The notes under the pieces are model-generated. The model was not told the DNA's origin and did no database searches. It saw only the letters and a list, made by a program, of their open reading frames with translations. DNA of 64,000 nt, taken from Bermanella sp049115935 (GTDB lineage Bacteria; Pseudomonadota; Gammaproteobacteria; Pseudomonadales; Oceanobacteraceae). Shown here one piece after another: positions 35,405 to 43,297 of the stretch. How positions within the stretch are numbered: position 1 is the first letter of the stretch; every line of letters starts with the position of its first letter. The translations under genes and the position numbers were made by a program. The stretch is from NCBI GenBank assembly GCA_049115935.1, contig JAGDZK010000034.1, positions 11,721-75,720 on the forward strand, read 5' to 3'.

Positions 35405-36292
35405 ATGATGCGCATACTTTTATTTCTCGCCACCAACCTTGCAGTGGTGTTGGTGGCAAGCGTTACCCTTAGCTTGCTTGGCGTTGGCAGCTACATGACC
35501 AGCCAAGGGCTGGATTACAGTAATCTTCTTATCTTCTGCTTAGTGTTTGGTATGGCAGGCTCTGTGGTGTCTTTGCTTCTGTCTAAGTGGATGGCAAAAC
35601 GCAGCATGGGCGTGCATATCATTGAGCAAGCCAGCAATGCGGATGAGCAGTGGTTATTAAGCACGGTAAAAGAGCTGTCACAAAAAGCGCGCATTGGTAT
35701 GCCAGAGGTAGGAGTGTTTGCTAGCCCACAAGCCAACGCGTTTGCCACGGGCTGGAACCGCAATAACGCTTTAGTTGCCGTGAGTACTGGCCTATTAAAC
35801 AAAATGAGCCGAGAAGAAGTGAAAGCGGTACTTGGTCATGAGATTGGTCACGTGGCCAACGGCGATATGATTACCTTGACCTTGATCCAGGGTGTGGTGA
35901 ACGCCTTTGTTATGTTTTTTGCTCGAATTATTGGTAACTTTGTTGATAAGGCTATTTTGAAAAACGAAAACGGCCATGGTCTGGGTTTTTATATCTCAAC
36001 CTTTGTGGCTGAGATGATTTTAGGTATTTTGGCCAGCACCATTGTATTTTGGTTTAGCCGTCGCCGTGAATACCGTGCAGATATCGCCGGTGCAGAATTA
36101 GTTAGCCCTGCGGCCATGGTGAGTGCCCTAGCTCGCTTGCAAGCAGAATACGACCAGCCAAGTGATATGCCAGATGAGATGGTAGCGTTTGGTATCAGCG
36201 GTGAATTAAAAAATGCGTTGGGCGGTTTGTTCATGAGCCACCCACCATTAGATAAACGTATTGCCGCATTGAAACAACGTTACGCTGGCTAA
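35405..36292 (+). CDS. htpX: Membrane zinc protease HtpX
   Basis: A 295-residue inner-membrane M48 metalloprotease that degrades damaged membrane proteins. It opens MMRILLFLATNLAVVLV as does E. coli HtpX. It has the zinc motif HEIGH (145-149), the third ligand region RRREYRADIAGA, two N-terminal and two central helices, and the conserved MSHPPLDKRI tail. AGGACA precedes the ATG pair. It stands alone before a strong terminator. Confidence 0.96.
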   Translation: MMRILLFLATNLAVVLVASVTLSLLGVGSYMTSQGLDYSNLLIFCLVFGMAGSVVSLLLSKWMAKRSMGVHIIEQASNADEQWLLSTVKELSQKARIGMPEVGVFASPQANAFATGWNRNNALVAVSTGLLNKMSREEVKAVLGHEIGHVANGDMITLTLIQGVVNAFVMFFARIIGNFVDKAILKNENGHGLGFYISTFVAEMILGILASTIVFWFSRRREYRADIAGAELVSPAAMVSALARLQAEYDQPSDMPDEMVAFGISGELKNALGGLFMSHPPLDKRIAALKQRYAG

Positions 36293-36313
36293 AGCCTGTA
36301 GTACTTAAACAAG

Positions 36314-36341
36314 AAAGGCGATGCATTGCATCGCCTTTTTT
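36314..36341. terminator. Terminator between htpX and the GGDEF gene
   Basis: Perfect 11-base arms AAAGGCGATGC/GCATCGCCTTT with ATT loop and a T run. It serves htpX and possibly the converging gene. Confidence 0.88.
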
Positions 36342-36357
36342 ACTTCTCATAATCTAA

Positions 36358-38013
36358 TTATTGCTCAGCTACTACACATTGATTACGGCCATTTTCTTTT
36401 GCTTGATAAAGGGCCTTATCCGCAAGCTCGAAAACTTGTTCATGGCTCATGCCTTCTGCGAAGCTGGCCACCCCACACGACAATGTAATTTGCACCCTGA
36501 CTCCTTTAAAATGAAATGGGCATTTAGCCACTTCTTGACGGATTTTTTCGGCTACCTGTAACGCTGCTTGAGCCCCTGTATTGGGTAGGATCACAACAAA
36601 CTCTTCACCACCATAACGGGCTAACAAATCCGTTTGACGTGTGCCTTTTTTAACTTGGCGACTGATCAATTGCAGTACTTTGTCCCCAGCTTGATGACCA
36701 TAACTATCATTGATGTTTTTAAACTTATCCACATCACATACGATCAGACTTAGCTCACCGCCGTAACGCACATAACGCTGATGTTCTTTAACAATATAGG
36801 CATCATAAGCACCGCGATTGGGTAATTTTGTGAGGCTATCCACCATGGCTTTGGCTTGGCTTTTACTGAGCTGCTCTTTTGCTGATTCAAGCTCTGTTTC
36901 CATGGTTTTTAAGCGTTCGCTTAATTCATTAATGTGTTGTTCAAAGGTTTTTTCGCGATTTTGTTGTTCGAGTTTAAAAATGTCCAGCGTGGCAAAAACA
37001 CGATCTAGCTGATGACTAACCGAGCCCTTTAAATTTTGTGGGCTGTCACTGCCGTCTTTTAACACCTGTTTTAGGTCATCGAGGTGACCTCGCATTTTGT
37101 CATCAAAATCTTTTGATGCGGTTTTGAAGTTTTGCTCTAGATCTTGACCTTGGCTTAGCCAGTTTTGTAATTCGTTTAAACGCTCATTTAAACTTTTTAA
37201 GAAGGCCTCAAATTCTTCTTGTTCAGTACCCAGTGCACTGATGACCAGCTCCGCTAATACCTCTAATGCAGGAACGATTTCATATAAATTTAAACCATCT
37301 TGCACCTTGCCCAACAAATGTAATGCTCGAGGTTGCTCTGTGTTGGGTAATGTTAATTTGGGGATTAAGTCTTCTAAAACTTTGCTGGTTTCCGAGGTAA
37401 TACTGAGCAGGCCTTTTTCGGCCGTCTCTGGTATTTGAAAAGAGGGTTCCTCTTCGCTGCCATCTTGAGTGCCATCAGAACTAGCCGCTGGCCGACTCTG
37501 TTCTTTATTAAACAAACGACTGAAAAAGCCACTGGCTTGACTCATATCTTGCGATTCACCGTCGGCACTGGTTGCCAATGCTTCTGCCCACTGAGCAATC
37601 ACACTGGTAAAGGCTAACAACAAATCCACTTTATCGGCTTGGCGTACTTGCTTACGCACCTTGGTAAGCTCAGCTAATAAGGGCTTAGGCAATTGATGGC
37701 TGGTTTCGATATCCACTAAGGTTTGTACTATCTGCCCTTGAAAGCTGGTCTGGCGCGACTGCCAGCGCTCAAAGCCCGATTCAATTTGTTCTAGTATGCG
37801 CGATAGGCCGGTGAGCTGATCGGTACGTAATAAGTCTCTGATGGACTCTAGCTGGCTATCCATGTCCGCATCTCGACCTTCTGCGGTTATCGATAGTCGA
37901 ATAATGGCACGGCGTAACTGACCAATATTGTCTTCGAAACGCTTTTCGAGCTTCTCATTTTCATCAATGAGATTAAGGTATTTATGCTTCCAACGATCGC
38001 TTTCTGAGCTCAT
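36358..38013 (-). CDS. Diguanylate cyclase (GGDEF protein, DgcH-like by position)
   Basis: A 551-residue cytoplasmic protein. ATG 38013 has an excellent GGGGGAGGG site just upstream. The N-terminal 380 residues are mainly helical with a coiled coil before the catalytic domain and no transmembrane segment. The GGDEF domain reads RYGGEEF (GGEEF at 468-472), an active form, and RQTD five residues earlier is an intact inhibitory I-site, so it should make cyclic-di-GMP with product feedback. Gene order next to the EEP protein and dsbA matches P. aeruginosa PA5487 (DgcH) from memory. Confidence 0.9.
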   Translation of the reverse strand: MSSESDRWKHKYLNLIDENEKLEKRFEDNIGQLRRAIIRLSITAEGRDADMDSQLESIRDLLRTDQLTGLSRILEQIESGFERWQSRQTSFQGQIVQTLVDIETSHQLPKPLLAELTKVRKQVRQADKVDLLLAFTSVIAQWAEALATSADGESQDMSQASGFFSRLFNKEQSRPAASSDGTQDGSEEEPSFQIPETAEKGLLSITSETSKVLEDLIPKLTLPNTEQPRALHLLGKVQDGLNLYEIVPALEVLAELVISALGTEQEEFEAFLKSLNERLNELQNWLSQGQDLEQNFKTASKDFDDKMRGHLDDLKQVLKDGSDSPQNLKGSVSHQLDRVFATLDIFKLEQQNREKTFEQHINELSERLKTMETELESAKEQLSKSQAKAMVDSLTKLPNRGAYDAYIVKEHQRYVRYGGELSLIVCDVDKFKNINDSYGHQAGDKVLQLISRQVKKGTRQTDLLARYGGEEFVVILPNTGAQAALQVAEKIRQEVAKCPFHFKGVRVQITLSCGVASFAEGMSHEQVFELADKALYQAKENGRNQCVVAEQ

Positions 38014-38115
38014 ATCCCTCCCCCTTTCTTTGATTAGTATAGGGCAGGATTCCAAGCTTGCTGCATATGGATGCGGGGGATTAGTAGGCGTTTTTTAAAG
38101 ATAAGAAAACCAGTC

Positions 38116-38940
38116 TCACACTTTAGAGCCAACTTGTGGAAATTCGATTTCCATGGCGATCGGTAAGTGATCAGAAACCGCGATATCCAAGACCCCAACT
38201 TGCTTCACCTTAACGCAATCACTGACCAATATATGATCAAGGCCCCTAAGGGGTCGCCAGCTAGGAAAGGTTTGTAAACCTTCAACTACCGGCTGCAACG
38301 CGAGATCTTTCAATGGACTAAGACTCAAGAGGCGCTCAGCATGTGTATTCATGTCACCCATTAATACCACACGCTTATGATTGCCAATCAGTTTGCATAT
38401 ATGGGTTAACTGTCGATTTTGTGCGCCCTTGCTTAACGCAAGATGCATCACAACCACCAGCAGGCTATCAGGGCCTTCACCAAAATATAAAAAGATCGCA
38501 CCGCGCCCTGGTAAAATGCCAGGCAGCTTATGCCGTGTCACCTTAGTAGGTTTATTACGACACAACACCCCATTACTGTGTTGAGCCACGGGTCCAAAAT
38601 CACGATTAAGCTGCTGAAACCAAAACGGAAAACCGGCTTTGCGCGCAAGAAATTCAATTTGATTGATAAAGCCAGAACGAAAACTGCCACCATCCGCTTC
38701 TTGGATGGCCACTAAGTCAAAATATGACATGGTTTGAGCCATGCGCATAAGTGCCAGCTTTCGCTTGTTAGCAGGTAAGAAGTGCTGCCAACTTTTGGTG
38801 AGGTAGTGATGATAACTACCGGTTTCAATACCCACTTGAATATTAAAACTCAGCAATTTTAAGCTATCTGGGCGGCTCGACTCAAAATCTGTCAGCTGTA
38901 AACAACATAAAGGTTCAGCCGTTGCGCCCAGTTTCTTCAT
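38116..38940 (-). CDS. Endonuclease/exonuclease/phosphatase (EEP) family protein
   Basis: A 274-residue DNase-I-fold protein with the family signature in order: SFNIQ, IQEADGG (metal Glu), VMHLAL, MGDMNTH and VSDHLPI (catalytic Asp-His pair). No signal peptide. Substrate unknown. Its ATG lies one base after the dsbA stop, so it is co-translated with dsbA; the pair has the same order in P. aeruginosa (PA5488-PA5489, from memory). Confidence 0.88.
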   Translation of the reverse strand: MKKLGATAEPLCCLQLTDFESSRPDSLKLLSFNIQVGIETGSYHHYLTKSWQHFLPANKRKLALMRMAQTMSYFDLVAIQEADGGSFRSGFINQIEFLARKAGFPFWFQQLNRDFGPVAQHSNGVLCRNKPTKVTRHKLPGILPGRGAIFLYFGEGPDSLLVVVMHLALSKGAQNRQLTHICKLIGNHKRVVLMGDMNTHAERLLSLSPLKDLALQPVVEGLQTFPSWRPLRGLDHILVSDCVKVKQVGVLDIAVSDHLPIAMEIEFPQVGSKV

Positions 38941-38941
38941 A

Positions 38942-39574
38942 TTACTTTTTTAGTGACTGACGTTCTTGTTCGATTAAGTAGTTCACCACATCGAACACTC
39001 TTTCTTCGCCGCCAGCTGAGCTTGCGTTAACCATGTACTTACCGTTTACGATAACAGCCGGTACACCACTTATGGCCCAAGAGCGCACCATTTGATCCGC
39101 CATTTTTAATTGACGACGTACGCTGAATGAATCGTCGTATTTGTCAAAATCCGCTTCACTTACACCATATTGCGCTAAGAACTCTTTTTGATCATCTTTA
39201 TCAAGTAACGGGTTACGGTGTTTATGAATAGCATCAAAAATTGGCTGGTGCACTTTTTCGTTTATTTTTAATGCATGGGTTAAATAAAACAATTCTGCAT
39301 GAATTTTCCACTGACGACTAAATTGCGCAGGTACTTGATAGAAATCCACATCGGCTTGTAAGAACTTCTTCCAAGCCTGAACAGTAGGCTCAAAATGGTT
39401 ACAGTGACCACAGCCATACCAAAATACTTCAACCACTTCGATTTTTTCTGGGTTGCGAGGCATGGTGGCATTCGCTAGCACTTTATAATGCTGACCTGCG
39501 ACATATTGTTCAGCTTGGCTAAATACAGCGCTAGCCATCAGCAATGCTGTAAGAGCAAGGTTACGCAATTTCAT
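38942..39574 (-). CDS. dsbA: Thiol:disulfide interchange protein DsbA
   Basis: A 210-residue periplasmic oxidase that introduces disulfides into exported proteins. Signal peptide ends …VFSQA. The active site CGHC is at 55-58 within EVFWYGCGHC, and the cis-proline loop reads SGVPAVIVNG. It lies between cytochrome c4 and the EEP gene; a hairpin separates it from c4. Confidence 0.95.
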   Translation of the reverse strand: MKLRNLALTALLMASAVFSQAEQYVAGQHYKVLANATMPRNPEKIEVVEVFWYGCGHCNHFEPTVQAWKKFLQADVDFYQVPAQFSRQWKIHAELFYLTHALKINEKVHQPIFDAIHKHRNPLLDKDDQKEFLAQYGVSEADFDKYDDSFSVRRQLKMADQMVRSWAISGVPAVIVNGKYMVNASSAGGEERVFDVVNYLIEQERQSLKK

Positions 39575-39685
39575 AACTAATCCTTGGTAATTAACGTGTC
39601 TAAATATTGGTTTGACCGTAGCCTAAAGGCAGAGGGGGATTTGAACAAGTGATTAGGCTTAAGTTCCGCTAAAACTTTTTTTGAG

Positions 39686-39720
39686 CACAAAAAAAGGCGG
39701 CCTAAGCCACCTTTTTCAAA
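39686..39720 (-). terminator. Terminator after the cytochrome c4 gene
   Basis: 11-base arms 39691-39701 and 39706-39716 with one wobble and a CTAA loop; on the minus strand it ends in seven T. Confidence 0.8.
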
Positions 39721-39730
39721 CATCTTAGGA

Positions 39731-40330
39731 CTAGTGAAGACCTTGGATGTATGCAGCAACCGCCGCTACTTCTTTGTTAGACATGCGACCTGCGATGTCA
39801 CGCATAACCGCACTTGCGTCATTATCACGTTTATCTTCTTGGAACATCACTAACTGTGATTTGATGTAATCGCTGTGCTGGCCACCAAGCGCTGGAAAAC
39901 CGGCTGCTTCGATACCAGAACCATCAGCGCCATGACACGCAAGACAAGCTGGTACGCCAGTGGCTAGGTTACCTGCGCGGTAGATTTTCTCACCTAACGC
40001 AACTTGATCTTTCTTCGCATAACCAACGGTACGCTTGTTACCGGCAAAGTATGCCGCTAGATCGGCCATTTGAGTATCGCTAAGTGCTGCCACTTGGCCT
40101 TTCATGATGGCGTTATCACGGGCACCACTTTTGAATTCTTTTAATTGCTTAAGGATGTATTTTTCACCCAGGCCTGCAATTTTTGGGAAGCTTGCTGCTG
40201 CACTGTTACCGTCTTGACCGTGGCAAGCCGCACAAGGAGCCGCAATTTTTTTACCTGCTTGGGCATCACCTGCTTGCGCACCTGCTACCAAACCTAAAGA
40301 CAACATCAAACCAATTGCCAAGTTTTTCAT
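39731..40330 (-). CDS. Dihaem cytochrome c4
   Basis: A 199-residue periplasmic cytochrome with two homologous halves, haem sites CAACH (33-37) and CLACH (about 131). Each half has its own Met ligand region (AIMKGQ, AVMRDIAGRM). Signal peptide ends AGAQA. It donates electrons to terminal oxidases such as cbb3. It sits 32 bases downstream of a c5 gene, a pairing usual in Pseudomonas-type genomes. Confidence 0.93.
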   Translation of the reverse strand: MKNLAIGLMLSLGLVAGAQAGDAQAGKKIAAPCAACHGQDGNSAAASFPKIAGLGEKYILKQLKEFKSGARDNAIMKGQVAALSDTQMADLAAYFAGNKRTVGYAKKDQVALGEKIYRAGNLATGVPACLACHGADGSGIEAAGFPALGGQHSDYIKSQLVMFQEDKRDNDASAVMRDIAGRMSNKEVAAVAAYIQGLH

Positions 40331-40362
40331 GAATCACTACCTTAAATACGAATGAAATTAGT

Positions 40363-40656
40363 TTATTTCGCTTTGCTCATATATTTGATTAAAGCTTTAA
40401 ATTGTTCAGATGAGCAATCCATACATAGACCCTTTGGTGGCATAGCACCTTTACCTTGGGTTACGCTTGCGACCATTACATCGATACCTGTGGCCATTCT
40501 AGGGGCCCAAGCAGCTGAATCAAACGCTTTTGGCGCTCCAGCAACACCTACTGCGTGGCAAGCGGCGCAAGCTTGGTTATACTTAGCCTCAACGTCAAAC
40601 GCTTGGGTAGATGCTGACAAAATAAGTGCAGCCGTCAGTCCTAGTACCTTTTTCAT
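40363..40656 (-). CDS. Cytochrome c5
   Basis: A 97-residue monohaem cytochrome; signal peptide MKKVLGLTAALILSASTQA, haem site CAACH, Met ligand in AMPPKG, and the CMDC pair of c5. ATG 40656 is preceded by GGAGAGAGAG. It is a paralogue of the larger c5 at 5152 and lacks that protein's N-terminal Ala-rich linker. Likely co-transcribed with cytochrome c4. Confidence 0.92.
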   Translation of the reverse strand: MKKVLGLTAALILSASTQAFDVEAKYNQACAACHAVGVAGAPKAFDSAAWAPRMATGIDVMVASVTQGKGAMPPKGLCMDCSSEQFKALIKYMSKAK

Positions 40657-40769
40657 GGCTCTCTCTCTCCGTGCCAATATTAAGTTTGGCTTACAGGTCC
40701 ACATAAAATTTGTGGCATTATAACCAAAGTTAACCCACTTACAACTTGACCCATAGCAGTAAAGGCCTC

Positions 40770-41402
40770 ATGAACCCAGTTCAGATCAACTTTCAAAAGG
40801 CGCATTTCATCACAAGCGCCCCCAGTTTAAAGCAATGTCCTGATGACACAGGGGCTGAAGTGGCTTTCGCTGGCCGCTCCAACGCGGGTAAATCCAGCGC
40901 TCTTAATACTTTAGCTCAACAAAACAAATTGGCACGTACCAGTAAAACCCCTGGTCGCACCCAGTTAATTAACTTTTTCGAAATCCAAGCGGGTGTCCGT
41001 ATTGTGGATTTACCGGGTTATGGCTTTGCCAAGGTGCCTGATCGCATGAAACGCGAGTGGCAAAAGAACATGTCAGAATACCTAGAAGAACGCCAGAGCC
41101 TTAAAGCACTGGTATTAGTCATGGATATTCGTCACCCACTTTCTGAATTCGATATCATGATGTGTGACTGGGCCCATGACGTGCAGATGCCTGTGCATAT
41201 CTTACTGACTAAATCAGACAAGCTTAAAAGAGGCCCTGCACAAAGTACCCGCTTACAGGTGCAAAAGTCTTTACAACATATGGGTGACTTGCTGAGCGTG
41301 CAGACATTCTCGTCTTTGAAAAAAGAAGGCGTTGATGTGCTACAAAAACAAGTCAGCGCCTTTTTGTCATTAGCCGATGAATACGACGAAAACGAAGATT
41401 AA
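40770..41402 (+). CDS. engB: Ribosome biogenesis GTPase EngB/YihA
   Basis: A 210-residue GTPase needed for 50S subunit assembly. ATG 40770 gives an N-terminus aligned with E. coli YihA (QKAHFITSAP). The TTG further up would add an unlikely tail. G1 is GRSNAGKS (35-42), followed by TSKTPGRTQLINFF, DLPGYG (G3), LLTKSDK (G4) and FSSLKK (G5). It converges on the next gene with a 4-base overlap of stop codons. Confidence 0.96.
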   Translation: MNPVQINFQKAHFITSAPSLKQCPDDTGAEVAFAGRSNAGKSSALNTLAQQNKLARTSKTPGRTQLINFFEIQAGVRIVDLPGYGFAKVPDRMKREWQKNMSEYLEERQSLKALVLVMDIRHPLSEFDIMMCDWAHDVQMPVHILLTKSDKLKRGPAQSTRLQVQKSLQHMGDLLSVQTFSSLKKEGVDVLQKQVSAFLSLADEYDENED

Positions 41403-42397
41403 AACGCAGCGCTCAATTGGGCACCCAAGGTCACCTGGGTGCCTCCTGTGTATTCTAAGCGCGAGCGCTGGCCATTAAGTGTGAATGTCTCGCTTGGGCG
41501 TTGCGCAATGGCAAATTCTGCAAATGGACGCACCTGTATTTGGTTCATCACATCCCATAGGTATTCAAGCTCAAAGCTCACTCTAGACTGCTTGGAATAA
41601 TCCACTTTCGTTTGAACCTGGGTCGAGTACGCTGAATAACCCATCATATAATCAAGGGACAGGGTGCCTACTAATTGATGATGCAACTGCAGCGGCATCA
41701 CAGCGCCAAAGCTAGCACCTAAAGTAATAGGGGCTGATACTTTTTCGCCATTCACCTTGTCGGATAAGGCCGCTGAAGCATAAGCACGACCTAACCAGTG
41801 GGTATCCATTTCAGTTTTCCAGTTTGCCGCGATACCGCTTTTTAGGGCAAAGAAACCTTGTGCCTGACCACCTGAACGTCCACCTTGCTGGCTGTTTTCA
41901 GGGGCCGCTAAACGGGTTTTACAAACAGAAGAAGCGCTATCACAGATAGGTAGCTGTATTTCATTTTCCCAAGTAGCAATATGGTTGATGCGCATATTGC
42001 CCAACAGACTCAATTCAGTGCCACCTTCGTTGATCCAATCCCCTTCAATGTTATCACCATCGGCAGAGGCAATTTCGCTTTCCGATTTTTCGTAAATATA
42101 GCCATAACGAATACCAAGATTTAAGTCAGAGCTTAAACCCATCATATAGGTAAGTTCGGTAACAAAACCATAACCCTTACCGCGGGCATCTGTAATGCCA
42201 CGGTCTAAGGATTCGATATCCGCAATCGTTGCATCATGAATGTAGGTGCCACCAGAATAGCGATCTGTCATAGCGATTTTGGTGCTGGCTTGTTGTTGAC
42301 CTGCCGCTAACATATCCCCAGGGAAGTTTAATGGCTGAGAAAGGGCAAATTGGCTAAGTAAAGCCATTGAAAGAACTGTAGAAGCGCGTAACCACAT
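41399..42397 (-). CDS. Probable outer-membrane beta-barrel protein
   Basis: A 332-residue exported protein, signal peptide to about residue 20 (…LLSQFALS). Alternating strands (YGFVTELTYMMG, LNLGIRYGYIY, TELSLLGNMRI, VTLGAQLSAAF) and a C-terminal Phe indicate an outer-membrane barrel. It has some likeness to the transporter-like phenol-degradation meta-pathway barrels, but I cannot name it. A Cys pair (CDSASSVC) could form a disulfide in a loop. It lies in the engB-polA interval. Confidence 0.75.
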   Translation of the reverse strand: MWLRASTVLSMALLSQFALSQPLNFPGDMLAAGQQQASTKIAMTDRYSGGTYIHDATIADIESLDRGITDARGKGYGFVTELTYMMGLSSDLNLGIRYGYIYEKSESEIASADGDNIEGDWINEGGTELSLLGNMRINHIATWENEIQLPICDSASSVCKTRLAAPENSQQGGRSGGQAQGFFALKSGIAANWKTEMDTHWLGRAYASAALSDKVNGEKVSAPITLGASFGAVMPLQLHHQLVGTLSLDYMMGYSAYSTQVQTKVDYSKQSRVSFELEYLWDVMNQIQVRPFAEFAIAQRPSETFTLNGQRSRLEYTGGTQVTLGAQLSAAF

Positions 42398-42644
42398 GGT
42401 GAGGCCTGATCATTATTATTGTATTGGGCTAGGGTGCGAAGACTGCGGTCTACGGGGGGGTTTGTCAATATTCGGTATTGGTACATAAGTGCTGTACTAC
42501 TTGAATTAATCACTGATTTAAGTGATGTTTCATCCCATTTTTATTAGCAGTCACTAACCCCATAAGCTAACGGGCGTTTAACATGTGGATAAGTTTTTTG
42601 TAACAGGGCTGGCAAAATGGCCGAGCTCTTCTAATCTCACATAT

Positions 42645-42671
42645 GAACTTACTAAGTTTTGTTGTGTCTTA
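42645..42671 (+). promoter_or_regulatory. Sigma-E (RpoE/AlgU)-type promoter
   Basis: GAACTT (42645-42650), 16 bases, then TCTTA (42667-42671). This fits the extracytoplasmic-stress sigma consensus GAACTT-N16-TCtgA with one mismatch and would start a transcript near 42677. Confidence 0.6.
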
Positions 42672-42676
42672 GTTTT

Positions 42677-42776
42677 AGTTCTCCGAAATGTTTTACAAAT
42701 CCTTCGGTATCTCCCCAAGAACCCGAAGGTATTCCAGCCTGATCGTTCTCCCCCAATGGCGATCAGGCTTTTTTTT
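42677..42776 (+). ncRNA. Candidate ErsA/Spot 42-like small RNA
   Basis: About 100 bases between the sigma-E-type promoter and a strong terminator. Hairpin 1 pairs CCTTCGG (42701-42707) with CCGAAGG (42723-42729) around a 15-base loop containing TCTCCCC. The terminator pairs AGCCTGATCG (42736-42745) with CGATCAGGCT (42760-42769), again with a C-rich loop (CTCCCCC), then eight T. No credible reading frame covers it. It lies between engB and polA, where E. coli carries Spot 42 and Pseudomonas the sigma-22-dependent ErsA. Two C-rich single-stranded loops would suit pairing to GGGGA-like ribosome sites, probably with Hfq. Family membership is inference from place, promoter and shape. Confidence 0.65.
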
Positions 42777-42778
42777 GC

Positions 42779-43177
42779 CTATTCGTCGTACATACTCTTA
42801 ATCAAGTCGATGCCCGGTTGAATCGTGCTGCGCCATATCTGCTCTAAATAGCCATCAAATTCAGGGTCATGTTTGTGCAGGGTTTCCATCAAAGCATCTA
42901 GCCACATAGCATAGTGATTAGGGTCAATGTTCATGTGTTTTCGGCTATGACTTTCACCAAGGGCGCGAATTTTAGTATCTGACATGCCTCTGGCGTGCAT
43001 CACTAACCAAAGAATGCCGCCGCGAAGCAAGCCTTGCTGCGCCGACATATTGGTATCAACAAACATGTTACGAATATCTTGGGACTTGCCCATGAAGGTG
43101 TCATAAAAATCATCAAAAAAAGCCGGATGGTTGCAGCTACGACCGTAACTTTGAAAGACTAAATCTGCGTTACCCAC
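42779..43177 (-). CDS. Globin-like protein
   Basis: A 132-residue small protein with globin-fold features: FYDTFMGKSQDIRNMF in the B-D region, a Gln/Leu E helix, and LGESHSRKHMNID, where His in the F-helix region would bind haem, followed by a G/H-helix-like YAMWLDALMETLHKH. Size and pattern suit a single-domain bacterial globin, possibly for oxygen, NO or haem sensing. It lies between the small RNA (converging on it) and polA. Which His is proximal is not certain. Confidence 0.7.
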   Translation of the reverse strand: MGNADLVFQSYGRSCNHPAFFDDFYDTFMGKSQDIRNMFVDTNMSAQQGLLRGGILWLVMHARGMSDTKIRALGESHSRKHMNIDPNHYAMWLDALMETLHKHDPEFDGYLEQIWRSTIQPGIDLIKSMYDE

Positions 43178-43249
43178 GAATATTCCTTAATGCAGCTAGA
43201 TAAAAAAGTGGCGCAGAATATCCACTATTAACCATACAAGCAAAAAGGT

Positions 43250-43279
43250 TTTAGGGGACAGTGTTATGCGTCCCCTAAA
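43250..43279 (-). terminator. Terminator of polA
   Basis: Perfect 10-base arms TTTAGGGGAC/GTCCCCTAAA, 19 bases beyond the polA stop. On the minus strand it is followed by ACCTTTTT. Confidence 0.8.
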
Positions 43280-43297
43280 CTAATGATGACTGTTTAT

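Noticed and set aside
35515..36234. Minus-strand frames opposite htpX
   Set aside because: Antisense shadows; the plus-strand htpX is complete and conserved.
42585..42821. Plus-strand 78-codon frame across the small RNA region
   Set aside because: It has no ribosome site and runs through the terminator hairpin and into the globin gene; the RNA explanation fits better.
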